A stretch of DNA of 64,000 bases from Lachnospiraceae bacterium UBA7182 (GCA_002491115.1 DKVI01000087.1:65590-129589); one strand, 5' to 3'; shown: positions 49,308-58,493, counted from the first letter of the stretch. Numbers and translations: made by a program. The notes: generated from the sequence alone by a model not told the origin.

Positions 49308-50261
49308 ATGTCAGCATTAACAGTAAGTGCAGCGGACGAAAAAAGAGTAAAAGGGATGGGATTCCTGAACAACAAAGGCACCGATAATTTCAACGGGCGT
49401 ATTATCACCGTGAACGGTAAGATTACCGCGGCGCAGCAAAGATGCATTGCAGAGGCGGCGGAGAAATTCGGAAGCGGCGAGGTGGTGTTCACGACCCGTC
49501 TGACAGTGGAAGTGCCGGGCATTCCTTATGATAAGATTGAGGAATTCCAGGCGTTTATCGCGAAGGAAGGTCTTGTGACCGGCGGTACCGGCTCCAAAGT
49601 CCGCCCGGTGGTGTCATGTAAAGGGACGACCTGCCAGTATGGGCTTCTGGATTCCTATGCAATATCGGAAGAAATTCACAAAAGATTCTATGAGGGCTAC
49701 AGAAAAGTGTTGCTTCCTCACAAATTTAAGATCGCTGTGGGAGGGTGCCCCAATAACTGTGTAAAGCCGGATCTGAACGATCTGGGTATTGTGGGCCAGC
49801 GGATTCCGGAGTTTGACGAGGATTCCTGCAATGGATGTAAAAAGTGCGCCATTGAAAAACTTTGTCCTACAAAGGCGGCAAAAGTCGTGGACGGCGTACT
49901 GGAGATCGACAAAGACGTATGCAATAACTGCGGGCGTTGTGTGGAAAAATGTCCTTTTGACGCCATTGCGGACGGTACTTATGGATTTAAGATTTATATT
50001 GGCGGCCGCTGGGGCAAGAGTGTGGCGCATGGGCGGGCGCTCCGTAAAGTATTTACAGACAAAGAAGAAGCATTATCTGTAATTGAGAAAGCAATTCTTT
50101 TATTCCGCGAGCAGGGCAAAACAGGAGAGCGTTTTGCGCAGACCATCGACAGGCTGGGCTTTGAGAATGTGGAGGCACAGCTTCTGTCAGATGATATCCT
50201 GTCAAGAAAAGACGAAATTCTGGCGGCGGAACTGCATCTTAAAGGCGGCGCTACCTGTTAA
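49308..50261 (+). CDS. Small siroheme sulfite/nitrite reductase with two 4Fe-4S clusters
   Basis: A 317-residue protein. The start at 49308 gives a normal distance to AAGGAGG, unlike the ATG at 49299. It has a ferrodoxin-like sulfite reductase domain, the siroheme/4Fe-4S cysteines in SCKGTTCQYG and GGCPNNCVKPD, then two ferredoxin clusters (CNGCKKCAIEKLCP and CNNCGRCVEKCP). The layout fits the group of small anaerobic sulfite reductases related to AsrC. It probably makes sulfide from sulfite using ferredoxin. AsrA and AsrB are not adjacent; the flavoenzyme upstream is its likely partner. Confidence 0.88.
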   Translation: MSALTVSAADEKRVKGMGFLNNKGTDNFNGRIITVNGKITAAQQRCIAEAAEKFGSGEVVFTTRLTVEVPGIPYDKIEEFQAFIAKEGLVTGGTGSKVRPVVSCKGTTCQYGLLDSYAISEEIHKRFYEGYRKVLLPHKFKIAVGGCPNNCVKPDLNDLGIVGQRIPEFDEDSCNGCKKCAIEKLCPTKAAKVVDGVLEIDKDVCNNCGRCVEKCPFDAIADGTYGFKIYIGGRWGKSVAHGRALRKVFTDKEEALSVIEKAILLFREQGKTGERFAQTIDRLGFENVEAQLLSDDILSRKDEILAAELHLKGGATC

Positions 50262-50285
50262 GAGATCATAATGCGGAAAGTGCCG

Positions 50286-50327
50286 GGCCTTTCTATGCTG
50301 AATTTTGTGCATGGAAAGGCCTTTTTA
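50286..50327 (+). terminator. Terminator after the sulfite reductase gene
   Basis: GGCCTTTCTATG pairs with CATGGAAAGGCC and is followed by TTTTTAG. Confidence 0.8.
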
Positions 50328-50393
50328 GACAATTTCCATGGCATAACTGCCAAAAGCGTGCTATAATATCCGGGTAAAGGAAGTGGGTAAAGT

Positions 50394-50927
50394 ATGCGCA
50401 AGATTCAGCAAGGACAGTTTTACAGACATTTTAAAGACCGCCTTTACCAGATCGTGGCGGTGGCAGAACATTCCGAGACAGGGGAACCGATGGTAGTCTA
50501 TCAGGCGCTTTATGGAAACTATGGGGTATATGTGCGGCCCTATGAGATGTTCGTAAGCGAAGTGGACCATGAAAAATATCCGGAAGTGACCCAGAAGTAC
50601 CGTTTTGAACTTGTGGAGATGCCTTCCCGTCCCGAAGCCGTGCAGGATACTACGGCACAGGACCCGGAGAACGAAGCAAAAGATACACGGCAGAATGCGA
50701 CCGGAGAAGTAAACCCGATCCTTATAGAATTTCTGGATGCGGATACACTGGAAGAGAAGATGCACATTATGGTCTATAACAGGAACAGGATGGATGCCAA
50801 TCTGCTGAACAGCATAGCGATTTCGCTGGATCTGGTGGTGGAAAAAGAAAATGTGCAGGAGATGTACGACGAAATCCTGAACTGCCTGTCCATGATGGAG
50901 AAGTTTGAGTGCAATCGCTTCAGGTAA
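50394..50927 (+). CDS. DUF1653 domain-containing protein
   Basis: A 177-residue protein with an N-terminal DUF1653 domain (GQFYRHFKDRLYQIVAVAEH, then VVYQALYGNYGVYVRPYEMF), the SH3-like fold of small proteins of unknown function. A low-complexity linker follows (residues 80-105). The C-terminal segment (FLDADTLEEKMHIMVYNRN ... EILNCLSMMEKFECNRFR) is helical and also found in clostridial members. An extended -10 (TGCTATAAT near 50359) precedes it. No function is assigned. Confidence 0.75.
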   Translation: MRKIQQGQFYRHFKDRLYQIVAVAEHSETGEPMVVYQALYGNYGVYVRPYEMFVSEVDHEKYPEVTQKYRFELVEMPSRPEAVQDTTAQDPENEAKDTRQNATGEVNPILIEFLDADTLEEKMHIMVYNRNRMDANLLNSIAISLDLVVEKENVQEMYDEILNCLSMMEKFECNRFR

Positions 50928-51026
50928 AGAAAAAAACAGCGAAATCCCCAAGGCGCCCAGGAGATGATCCAGTGCCGGGCGCAGAAGGGATGGAGCGGAA
51001 CTAACATGTAGAAAGAGGTTTTTAAA

Positions 51027-51860
51027 ATGGCAGAAAAAGAATGCGGCAGCACAAGCTGTACCAAGGAAAGCTGCGAAGGATGCCCCAGCAAAAAGTCTCC
51101 GCAGAGCATGCTGGAGGAGCAGAATCAGTTTTCCGATATTAAACATGTGATCGGAGTCGTCAGCGGAAAAGGCGGCGTGGGAAAATCCATGATTACCGCG
51201 TCCCTGGCCAATATGATGGCGGAACAGGGATACAATGTAGGTATTCTGGATGCGGATATCACAGGGCCTTCCATTCCGAAAATGTACGGTTTGCACGGCC
51301 CGGCAGGCATGGAAAATGAATGTATTCAGCCCATCTATACCCGGAACGGGATTCGTGTCATATCCATCAACCTGCTTTTGGAGAACGAGGAAGCGCCGGT
51401 GATCTGGAGAGGCCCGATTCTTGCCAATATGGTCAAGCAGTTCTGGACCGACGTGGCATGGGGCGATCTGGACTATCTGTTTGTGGATATGCCGCCCGGC
51501 ACAGGGGATGTGCCTTTGACAGTATTCCAGTCAATTCCGGTGGAAGGCATTGTCGTGGCTACGTCACCGCAGGATCTGGTGCGGCTGATCGTGAAAAAGG
51601 CGCTGAATATGGCGGACAGCATGCACATCCCGGTTCTCGGACTGGTAGAGAACTACAGTTATGTAGTCTGTCCGGACTGCGGAAAAGAGTTTAAGATCTT
51701 CGGCGAGAGCGGCATTGATGCCTTGGCGGAGGAACTGCATCTTCCGGTTCTTGGGAAAATGCCCATTGACACCAGACTGGCAGAGCTGGCAGACGGGGAA
51801 TTCCATCAGGCGAAGAATGAGTATCTTGCATCTGCGAAAGACAGGCTTTTGAATCTGTAA
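51027..51860 (+). CDS. mrp: Mrp/NBP35-family iron-sulfur carrier ATPase
   Basis: A 277-residue P-loop protein. The N-terminus has a Cys cluster (CGSTSCTKESCEGCP) that can hold an Fe-S centre. The deviant Walker A is GVVSGKGGVGKS and DADITGPSIP is the Mrp signature. DMPPGTGD and the CPDC motif in VVCPDCGKEF complete the family features. It assembles or delivers 4Fe-4S clusters, fitting the nearby Fe-S-rich sulfite reductase. It is monocistronic with a strong terminator. Confidence 0.92.
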   Translation: MAEKECGSTSCTKESCEGCPSKKSPQSMLEEQNQFSDIKHVIGVVSGKGGVGKSMITASLANMMAEQGYNVGILDADITGPSIPKMYGLHGPAGMENECIQPIYTRNGIRVISINLLLENEEAPVIWRGPILANMVKQFWTDVAWGDLDYLFVDMPPGTGDVPLTVFQSIPVEGIVVATSPQDLVRLIVKKALNMADSMHIPVLGLVENYSYVVCPDCGKEFKIFGESGIDALAEELHLPVLGKMPIDTRLAELADGEFHQAKNEYLASAKDRLLNL

Positions 51861-51876
51861 AAACTGCACAAAAAAG

Positions 51877-51922
51877 ATTCCCGTTATCAGGAAAAGATTC
51901 TTTGATAACGGGAATTTTTTTT
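51877..51922 (+). terminator. Terminator of mrp
   Basis: ATTCCCGTTATCA pairs perfectly with TGATAACGGGAAT, followed by a long T run. Confidence 0.92.
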
Positions 51923-51998
51923 GTGGCTTTTGTGCAGTCAGCCATGGATTTTGAAACCTTTGTGCGGTGCAATCGTACTGCCAAATAAATATTTTGCA

Positions 51999-52745
51999 TC
52001 ATTCAGGAGACTGGCGTACAAGCCAGAAGTCCTTTACGACCGCGAAAAATTCCCGCAGCAGGTTGGCGGGCTGGGTGAGCAGGTCGCCGCTGGCCGGGAT
52101 ACCGCTGACGTCGTCGAAGCCTAAGGTTTTCGCCAGGTGCAGGGCGCGGCAGATATGGAAGCCGTTGCTTACGATTCCCACTGACGCTCCCGCCGGGATC
52201 ATGGCTTTGGAAAAGGTTAAGTTTTCCCGGGTGTTGGAAGACTGGTCTTCTTGTAAAATTCTGTCCGCTGGGAGCCCTTTTTCTTCCAGATATGCCTGCA
52301 TGGCGAAGCTTTCGGCACATGGTTCATTGTTTCCCTGCCCGCCTGAGACGATCAATATAGTGTCTGGATGTGCTATGGCATATTCATATGCTTTGTCAAG
52401 GCGGAGCATAAGTGCCCGGCTGGGGCCTGATTCCCGCACATGGGCGCCCAGTACGATTACATATTCTCTGGGAGAGGAAGGTTCCTGCACGGAGGCTTTT
52501 AAGATCATCCCTTCCACGCCGATAAAAAATATAAGCCCGGCAGAACACAAAAGCAGGATTACGGCGCGCACCGCGGTTGGCAGATGCTGCCAAAAATGGA
52601 TCTTAAACAGCCATCCTGACAGGAAAAATCCGGCGGCCATAAAAGGCCATACCAGGTAAAAGGCGGAAGTAAAGCCGCTGTATATAAGCAGCAGGATAAA
52701 ATAAGCCAGACAGACAAGTCCGGCGGCAAAACATAATACGGGCAT
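51999..52745 (-). CDS. ydcF: YdcF/SanA-family (DUF218) membrane protein
   Basis: A 248-residue protein. The first ~85 residues form three hydrophobic helices, followed by a DUF218 domain: YVIVLGAHVRESGPS at its start, ILIVSGGQGNNEPCAE, and ESS-type loop QEDQSSNTRENLTFSK, the conserved residues of this fold. The family includes ElyC and SanA, linked to cell-envelope polysaccharide metabolism. It is convergent with mrp. Confidence 0.87.
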   Translation of the reverse strand: MPVLCFAAGLVCLAYFILLLIYSGFTSAFYLVWPFMAAGFFLSGWLFKIHFWQHLPTAVRAVILLLCSAGLIFFIGVEGMILKASVQEPSSPREYVIVLGAHVRESGPSRALMLRLDKAYEYAIAHPDTILIVSGGQGNNEPCAESFAMQAYLEEKGLPADRILQEDQSSNTRENLTFSKAMIPAGASVGIVSNGFHICRALHLAKTLGFDDVSGIPASGDLLTQPANLLREFFAVVKDFWLVRQSPE

Positions 52746-52890
52746 ATTTTTATTCTCTTTTCACGTTTTAATCTGTCATTGTTATGGCCTATATTATAAT
52801 AGACAGGAAGGGGCGTGTAAAGAGCATTTTATAAAGGATGTCTGCTTTTTGCAGGGAGAAGCAATGCGAATGGATCTCATAAAAAACTGT

Positions 52891-52919
52891 TTGCTAAATA
52901 CTGCAAAAACAGATATAAT
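52891..52919 (+). promoter_or_regulatory. Promoter of the DUF4143 ATPase gene
   Basis: TTGCTA at 52891-52896, a 17-bp spacer and TATAAT at 52914-52919. Confidence 0.65.
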
Positions 52920-52964
52920 ACAAAAAAGGAATTATACTCTTTTTTTGTATAAAGGAGGCTGACT

Positions 52965-54179
52965 ATGTATATCCACAGAGTTATGGAAAAGAAGCTTCGG
53001 TATTTGTCGGAACATTTTTCTGTCGTCATGGTCTGCGGCGCCAGACAGGTAGGAAAAACGACTCTGTTACAACGAATAAAAAACGATAATACACAAATAC
53101 AGTATGTTACGCTTGACTATCCCAGACTAAGAAATCTTGCCCGGGAAGATCCGGAACTTTTTTTACAGCAATACCAGGCGCCTTTGATCATTGATGAGAT
53201 ACAATATGCGCCGGAACTGCTGCCTTATATCAAAATACGGGTTGACCAGACACAGCAAAACGGACTGTATTATCTGACCGGTTCTCAGATATTTCCTATG
53301 ATGAAAAATGTCAGTGAATCTCTGGCTGGCAGGGTGGGAATTTTAACCATGTACTCTTTGTCGGGAGCAGAAATTGAAGGAAGAGAATCCGCGCCGTTTC
53401 TTCCGGATCACATAACCATGACGGAATCGTCCGATACAATTACAGAAATTTTCAAGAAAATCTATCGGGGCGGGATGCCCCGGATGATCACCGATCGGGA
53501 ATTATTGCCGGAAGACTATTTTGGCTCCTACATGCAGACATACCTGGAACGTGATATCCGCGATTTGATTACAGTCAAAGACGAAAATAAATTTTTAAAA
53601 TTTATCGCCTGCGCCGCGGCGAGAACAGGCCAGGAAGTGAATCTTGCGGACATGGGGAAAGATGTGGAGATTGACCGTAAAACGGCAGACGGCTGGCTGT
53701 CAATTCTGGTATCCTCCGGCCTGGTCTATCTGTTACATCCTTACGCAGGAAATACAATTAAACGAATCGTTAAGCGTCCAAAGCTGTATTTCATGGATAC
53801 GGGACTTGTCTGCTATCTTACCTACTGGAATAATCCAAGAGCTCTGGAATTGTCTGCTATGGCAGGCGCGGTTTTTGAAAATTATGTGGTGTCGGAAATT
53901 ATAAAAAGCTATGCAAATCATGGTATAGATGTTAGAAGCCGTTTTTGCTATTACAGGGACAATAACGGAAAAGAAATAGATTTGATGATCCTGGAAAACG
54001 GCAGACTGTACCCGATCGAAATAAAAAAAAGCGCTGATCCCGGGAAAGGCGCTTTGAAAAATTTTGGTATTTTAAACAGCCTGCCGGAAGAAATCGGCAA
54101 AGGCGCCGTTATTTGCATGACTCCTGTGACAATCCCGCTGGATGAAAACAATATGCTGGTTCCCGCTGCGTGTATTTGA
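52965..54179 (+). CDS. AAA_14/DUF4143 ATPase
   Basis: A 404-residue protein with the AAA_14 core (MVCGARQVGKTTLLQRI Walker A, PLIIDEIQYAPEL Walker B, YYLTGSQIF sensor 1) and a C-terminal DUF4143 domain (AGAVFENYVVSEIIKSYAN, then NNGKEIDLMILENGRLYPIE ending in IKKS), which resembles a restriction-endonuclease-like fold with the E...D...EIK pattern. Such genes are common, often solitary, and their function is not settled. It begins behind AAGGAGG. It stands on its own promoter, before the aldo/keto reductase. Confidence 0.9.
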   Translation: MYIHRVMEKKLRYLSEHFSVVMVCGARQVGKTTLLQRIKNDNTQIQYVTLDYPRLRNLAREDPELFLQQYQAPLIIDEIQYAPELLPYIKIRVDQTQQNGLYYLTGSQIFPMMKNVSESLAGRVGILTMYSLSGAEIEGRESAPFLPDHITMTESSDTITEIFKKIYRGGMPRMITDRELLPEDYFGSYMQTYLERDIRDLITVKDENKFLKFIACAAARTGQEVNLADMGKDVEIDRKTADGWLSILVSSGLVYLLHPYAGNTIKRIVKRPKLYFMDTGLVCYLTYWNNPRALELSAMAGAVFENYVVSEIIKSYANHGIDVRSRFCYYRDNNGKEIDLMILENGRLYPIEIKKSADPGKGALKNFGILNSLPEEIGKGAVICMTPVTIPLDENNMLVPAACI

Positions 54180-54291
54180 TGAATCAATGGCAGGGGAACT
54201 TCTGTTTTCCCGGGGCGGAAGGATAAGTGGTAAAATAATATGTGGTATGTTATACTGTAAAAAATACAGAATATGGGAAAAGGAGCGAACA

Positions 54292-55146
54292 ATGGAAAAA
54301 TATTTTACACTGCAAAACGGGGTACAGATGCCCCGCATCGGGTACGGAACTTACAAATGCACAGACGGAAGTGACGAGCGCGTCGTCCGCATGGCGTTAG
54401 AGGCCGGATACCGGATGCTGGATACGGCGGCGGCTTATAAAAATGAAGAATATGTAGGCAGAGCAATCAAAGAGAGCGGGATACCAAGAGAGGAGATTTT
54501 TCTGACTTCCAAAGTATGGAAGACGGAACTGGGATACGAAAAGACAAAGAAAAGTTTTGAGGAATCATTGGAACGCCTTCAGACAGACTATCTGGATCTT
54601 TTTCTGCTGCACTGGCCCAAACCGTCCGCGGATTCCCAAGACTGGGCTGAGCTGGATCAGGGAAGCTGGAAAGCATTGGAAGAATTTTACAGTCAGAAAA
54701 AAGTGCGGGCCATCGGCGTCAGCAACTTCCTGCCTCATCATCTGGAACCGCTGCTTGAGACGGCCAATGTACGCCCCATGGTCAACCAACTGGAACTGCA
54801 TGTGGGCTATATGCAGGAAGCCACCGTGCAGTACTGCAAGGAAAAAGGGATTCAGGTACAGGCCTGGAGCCCTCTGGGCAGAAGGCGGGTTCTGGAAGAG
54901 CCTGTGGTTCTTGAAATGGCACAAAAATATGACATGTCCCCGGCCCAGTTCCTCTTAAAATTCCTGCTGCAGCAGGATATCTGCGTGGTTCCCAAGGCCT
55001 CCTCCATGGAGCGCATGCGCCAGAATCTGGAAGTGCCGGATATCAGAATCCTGGAGGAAGATATGTATATGCTGCGCTGTCTGCCTCAGATCGGCTGGGG
55101 CGGCGAACACCCGGACTTGTCGCGGATGGCGGTATGCGACGTATAA
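54292..55146 (+). CDS. Aldo/keto reductase
   Basis: A 284-residue AKR. The start at 54292 follows AAAAGGAG; the longer frame to 54142 lies in the preceding gene. The catalytic tetrad is visible as Asp and Tyr in LDTAAAYKNEEYVG, Lys in TSKVWKTE and His in FLLHWPKPS. GVSNFLPHHLE and IQVQAWSPLG are further family motifs. It reduces aldehydes or ketones with NADPH, closest in layout to the 2,5-diketo-gluconate reductase/YtbE type. It has no obvious functional link to its neighbours. Confidence 0.92.
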   Translation: MEKYFTLQNGVQMPRIGYGTYKCTDGSDERVVRMALEAGYRMLDTAAAYKNEEYVGRAIKESGIPREEIFLTSKVWKTELGYEKTKKSFEESLERLQTDYLDLFLLHWPKPSADSQDWAELDQGSWKALEEFYSQKKVRAIGVSNFLPHHLEPLLETANVRPMVNQLELHVGYMQEATVQYCKEKGIQVQAWSPLGRRRVLEEPVVLEMAQKYDMSPAQFLLKFLLQQDICVVPKASSMERMRQNLEVPDIRILEEDMYMLRCLPQIGWGGEHPDLSRMAVCDV

Positions 55147-55184
55147 AAAGCGGGGAAAATAACATAAAACAGGGGGCATATATA

Positions 55185-56534
55185 ATGACGCCATGGAAAA
55201 TGATTGTAGAAGATTTTGGCAAAATTAAACATGCAGAAATAGAGACAGCACCGTTTATGCTGTTTGTCGGGGATAATAATAGCGGGAAAAGTTATCTCCT
55301 TTCACTCCTGTGGGGGATTCATAATATTGGCATTGACCGTCTGATCGGCAGCACTAATATTTTAGAGACAGAAGAATCTTATGCTTTGGAAAATTGGCTT
55401 ATGAAACAGATTCAAATTGCCCAAAAAAAAGGAAAGCATAATGTTTTGCTGTCCGAAATACATGGACTGCTGTCATCTGTGTTAAATGATGGGCTGAAAA
55501 GATATAAAAACAGGCTTGCCAGATGGATATTTAACAGCCCGGATCTTTCAATCGGGCATATTGAGATCGAAATCGGCGATTTAAGTAAAGAAGTTCTGTA
55601 TTTCCAGGTTGAAGCAGGCAAAGTGTTGATTTTTACAGACGGGAAGCATAAATATGGTTTGGGGAAACATAACTGGGACAGGATAGAAGAACCCAATTTA
55701 AAGTCTGACATATGGTTTTTGATAACAGCGATATATTCTTGTGTTTTGGATATTGATCTTGGTTATATTAGTGATGGCAACATCTATCTCCCGGCAGCCA
55801 GAACCGGTTTCATGCTGACAAAGGATATTATCAATAAAGTAGGAAGAAAGAATACTTTTAATATTGCAGAGGAAAAAGAAGATATAACTCCCTTTACCAG
55901 GCCGATCAATCAATTCCTGGATGTGATGGGTGATCTGGCGCTTGAAAAAAAAGGAAGGGACGAGTATCGCGGTATTGCGGACAATGTAGAAGAAACTATG
56001 GCTGAAGGAACTGTTGAGATCAATATGATGCCAAATAAAGAGGTCTTATATGTTCCTCAAGGGAAAAAGAAGGGGATGCCTCTTCGGGTTGTATCAGCTG
56101 TTGTGACAGAATTGTCGCCGTTAATTCTGCTCTTGAAGCACAGGCAGCAATTGGACAGTTTCTATTATGAAGAACCTGAAATGTGCCTGCATCCTCAGTT
56201 GCAGCAGAAGATGGGAAGGATTCTCAGCCGTATTGTAAATGCAGGAATAGATATGACGGTTACGACGCATAGTGATATTATTCTGCAGCATATCAATAAT
56301 ATGATTAAACTGTCCAGACATCCTCAGTGTGAAGAATTGTGCAAAAAACTGGGTTATGGGAAATCTGACCTGCTATATCCGGAACAGATAAAAGTGTACC
56401 AGTTTGAATCAAAGAATAACCGAAAAACTGTGGTAAGAGAACTGGTATGCAGGGACAATGGTTTTGTGATACCAACATTTAACGACGCGCTTGACCGGAT
56501 TATGGACGAATCCTATGAGATTCAGGAACAGTAA
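55185..56534 (+). CDS. AAA15/AAA_21-type ATPase of a two-gene candidate defence module
   Basis: A 449-residue ABC/SMC-like ATPase. The start at 55185 follows CAGGGGGC. It has Walker A GDNNSGKS (29-36), a Walker B of the AAA_15/AAA_21 type, YYEEPEMCLHPQ (about 327-338), and the terminal TTHSD switch (360-364). No long coiled coil or TOPRIM domain is seen, so this is not a classical OLD nuclease. A 3-bp gap separates it from the next gene, implying a fixed pair. Codon use is more A/T rich than in the flanking aldo/keto reductase and larC, pointing to acquisition. Similar ATPases work in Septu, PARIS, RloAB and AbiL-type phage defence. Confidence 0.8.
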   Translation: MTPWKMIVEDFGKIKHAEIETAPFMLFVGDNNSGKSYLLSLLWGIHNIGIDRLIGSTNILETEESYALENWLMKQIQIAQKKGKHNVLLSEIHGLLSSVLNDGLKRYKNRLARWIFNSPDLSIGHIEIEIGDLSKEVLYFQVEAGKVLIFTDGKHKYGLGKHNWDRIEEPNLKSDIWFLITAIYSCVLDIDLGYISDGNIYLPAARTGFMLTKDIINKVGRKNTFNIAEEKEDITPFTRPINQFLDVMGDLALEKKGRDEYRGIADNVEETMAEGTVEINMMPNKEVLYVPQGKKKGMPLRVVSAVVTELSPLILLLKHRQQLDSFYYEEPEMCLHPQLQQKMGRILSRIVNAGIDMTVTTHSDIILQHINNMIKLSRHPQCEELCKKLGYGKSDLLYPEQIKVYQFESKNNRKTVVRELVCRDNGFVIPTFNDALDRIMDESYEIQEQ

Positions 56535-56537
56535 AGT

Positions 56538-57161
56538 ATGAATAAAACGAAGAGAGAATTTATCATAGATGAACTGATGATACCCAATTTTATAGAACAG
56601 GAGAAAAATCGTATCTTATTGCAGGAATTTGAGGATACAGGAAAAAGCGAGCTGGAAGTGTATTTAAAAGCAGATGAGAATCTATGTATTCGGAATGTGG
56701 ATAAAAAGCATACAGAATTACAGTTTTTCCAAAAAGATAAAAGAAAATCCATGTTCAAACGGGTGGATCATATTATATATGAGCATATGTCTGACAGCGA
56801 CTGGAGGGTGCATCTGATCGAGATGAAATCCTGGGTGGGAGTCGATAAATGGAAAGAGATAAAAGGAAAATTTCGCGCCAGTTATCTTCTGGCGCAGGGA
56901 ATTGCGTCTATGCTGGAAATGAATGTTGCAGGGATATGTCTGTATACAACTTATGAAAAAGTAGATTTACATCCATTGCCTGTTATGCCTGTTGGACGCA
57001 GGCTGCCGGTTGGATTGTCCCAGATCAGACCGCAGGATGAATGGGAAGGGAAAAATTGCGGATTGAATTTTGGCACAAGAATTCCTTTTATACATAAACC
57101 GGTTCGGATGACAAGAAATGCAGATCAGATTTTGACAGGAATATTAAAAGAACAATCATAG
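56538..57161 (+). CDS. Unknown protein with PD-(D/E)XK-like nuclease motif, partner of the AAA ATPase
   Basis: A 207-residue protein not matched to a named family. FKRVDHIIYE (Asp77) followed by WRVHLIEMKSW (Glu95, Lys97) gives the spacing and hydrophobic strands of a PD-(D/E)XK nuclease core. LHPLPVMPVGRRLPVG and the basic C-terminus could bind nucleic acid. It starts 3 bp after the ATPase stop, so translation is probably coupled. By analogy with ATPase-effector pairs such as Septu or PARIS it would be the toxic effector held or triggered by the ATPase. The nuclease call is from motif spacing only. Confidence 0.5.
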   Translation: MNKTKREFIIDELMIPNFIEQEKNRILLQEFEDTGKSELEVYLKADENLCIRNVDKKHTELQFFQKDKRKSMFKRVDHIIYEHMSDSDWRVHLIEMKSWVGVDKWKEIKGKFRASYLLAQGIASMLEMNVAGICLYTTYEKVDLHPLPVMPVGRRLPVGLSQIRPQDEWEGKNCGLNFGTRIPFIHKPVRMTRNADQILTGILKEQS

Positions 57162-57181
57162 AAAGAGAGACTGCTTTACTT

Positions 57182-58486
57182 ATGGAAGCAAAAAATCAAA
57201 CATTATATCTGGAATGTACAAGCGGGATCAGCGGTGATATGACGGTGGCCGCTCTTTTGGACCTGGGAGCCGACCAGGAGGTTTTAAAGAAGGCTCTGGA
57301 CAGTCTTTCGGTGGACGGGTTTCAAACGGTCATAAGCCGGGTGAAGAAGGCGGGGCTGGATGTGTGTGATTTTAATGTGGTTCTGGACGCGGAACATGAA
57401 AACCATGACCATGATATGGAATATCTCCACGGGCACAGCCATGCAGAAAAGGATGACAATCCGCATTTGCATGAGCATGACCATGCGCATACACACGCCC
57501 ATGAACACCATCACCATCATCCCCATAGCCACAGAGGACTTTCCGAGATCCTTTCCATCATAGAGCACGCGGATATGACCCGCAGGGCCAAAGATACGGC
57601 GGCCCGTATTTTTAAGATCCTGGCGGCGGCCGAGGCAAAAGCCCATGGAGTGCCGGAGGACCAGGTGCATTTCCATGAAGTCGGCGCGGTGGATTCCATC
57701 GTGGATATCCTGTCAGTTGCGGTCTGTCTGGATAATCTGGATATTACGGAAGTAATCGTCCCTGCATTGTACGAAGGCCAGGGAACGATCCGCTGCCAGC
57801 ACGGCATCCTGCCGGTGCCGGTGCCCGCGGTTATGAACATTGTACAGGCGCATAAACTTCCTCTTCAGGTGACAGATATAAAAGGAGAGCTGGTCACGCC
57901 CACAGGGGCGGCGATTGTGGCGGCGATTCGGACTTCCGACAGGCTTCCGGATTTGTTTACTATAGAAAAGACAGGCATGGGAGCCGGAAAGAGGGACTAT
58001 GGTCTGGCAGGGATACTGCGCGCCATGTTGATTCATTCCGGGGCAGAAGAAAAAGACCGGATCTACAAACTGGAGACGAATATAGACGACTGCAGCGGCG
58101 AAAATCTGGGATATACCATGGAACGCCTGATGGAAGAAGGCGCCAGAGACGTGCATTACATTCCCGTCTATATGAAAAAGAACCGTCCGGCGTATCAGTT
58201 GAACGTGATCTGCGATGAAGGAAGCATAGAACGAATGGAGCAGATTATTTTTGAAGAAACTACCACCATCGGCATCCGCAGGATACCCATGGAACGGACC
58301 ACCCTGCTTCGGGAATGCCGCACGGTGCAGACGCCTCTGGGGGAGGCGAAAGTGAAGGTCTGTAAGCGGCAGGGAGTAAAACGCTGTTTTCCGGAATACG
58401 ACAGTGTGACAGCGCTGTGTCGCGCACATGGACTCCATTATCATGATGTGTATCAGCTCATCCAGAGGATCGGGGAAGAAAATTAA
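57182..58486 (+). CDS. larC: Nickel pincer cofactor biosynthesis protein LarC (uninterrupted)
   Basis: A 434-residue LarC/DUF111 protein. It has YLECTSGISGDMTVAALLDL at the start, a His-rich metal-storage stretch (about 75-118, dense in HxH), FHEVGAVDSIVDIL, and the C-terminal LETNIDDCSGENLGYTMERL part that in Lactobacillus plantarum is reached only by a ribosomal frameshift (LarC1/LarC2). Here both parts are in one continuous frame. LarC inserts nickel into the pyridinium dithiocarboxylate cofactor of lactate racemase-type enzymes. larA, larB and larE are not in this window. Confidence 0.93.
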   Translation: MEAKNQTLYLECTSGISGDMTVAALLDLGADQEVLKKALDSLSVDGFQTVISRVKKAGLDVCDFNVVLDAEHENHDHDMEYLHGHSHAEKDDNPHLHEHDHAHTHAHEHHHHHPHSHRGLSEILSIIEHADMTRRAKDTAARIFKILAAAEAKAHGVPEDQVHFHEVGAVDSIVDILSVAVCLDNLDITEVIVPALYEGQGTIRCQHGILPVPVPAVMNIVQAHKLPLQVTDIKGELVTPTGAAIVAAIRTSDRLPDLFTIEKTGMGAGKRDYGLAGILRAMLIHSGAEEKDRIYKLETNIDDCSGENLGYTMERLMEEGARDVHYIPVYMKKNRPAYQLNVICDEGSIERMEQIIFEETTTIGIRRIPMERTTLLRECRTVQTPLGEAKVKVCKRQGVKRCFPEYDSVTALCRAHGLHYHDVYQLIQRIGEEN

Positions 58487-58493
58487 ATGAAAA

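Noticed and set aside
51999..52745. Plus-strand frames across this stretch (51921-52659)
   Set aside because: They are shadows of the minus-strand YdcF gene, which has membrane helices and the DUF218 motifs.
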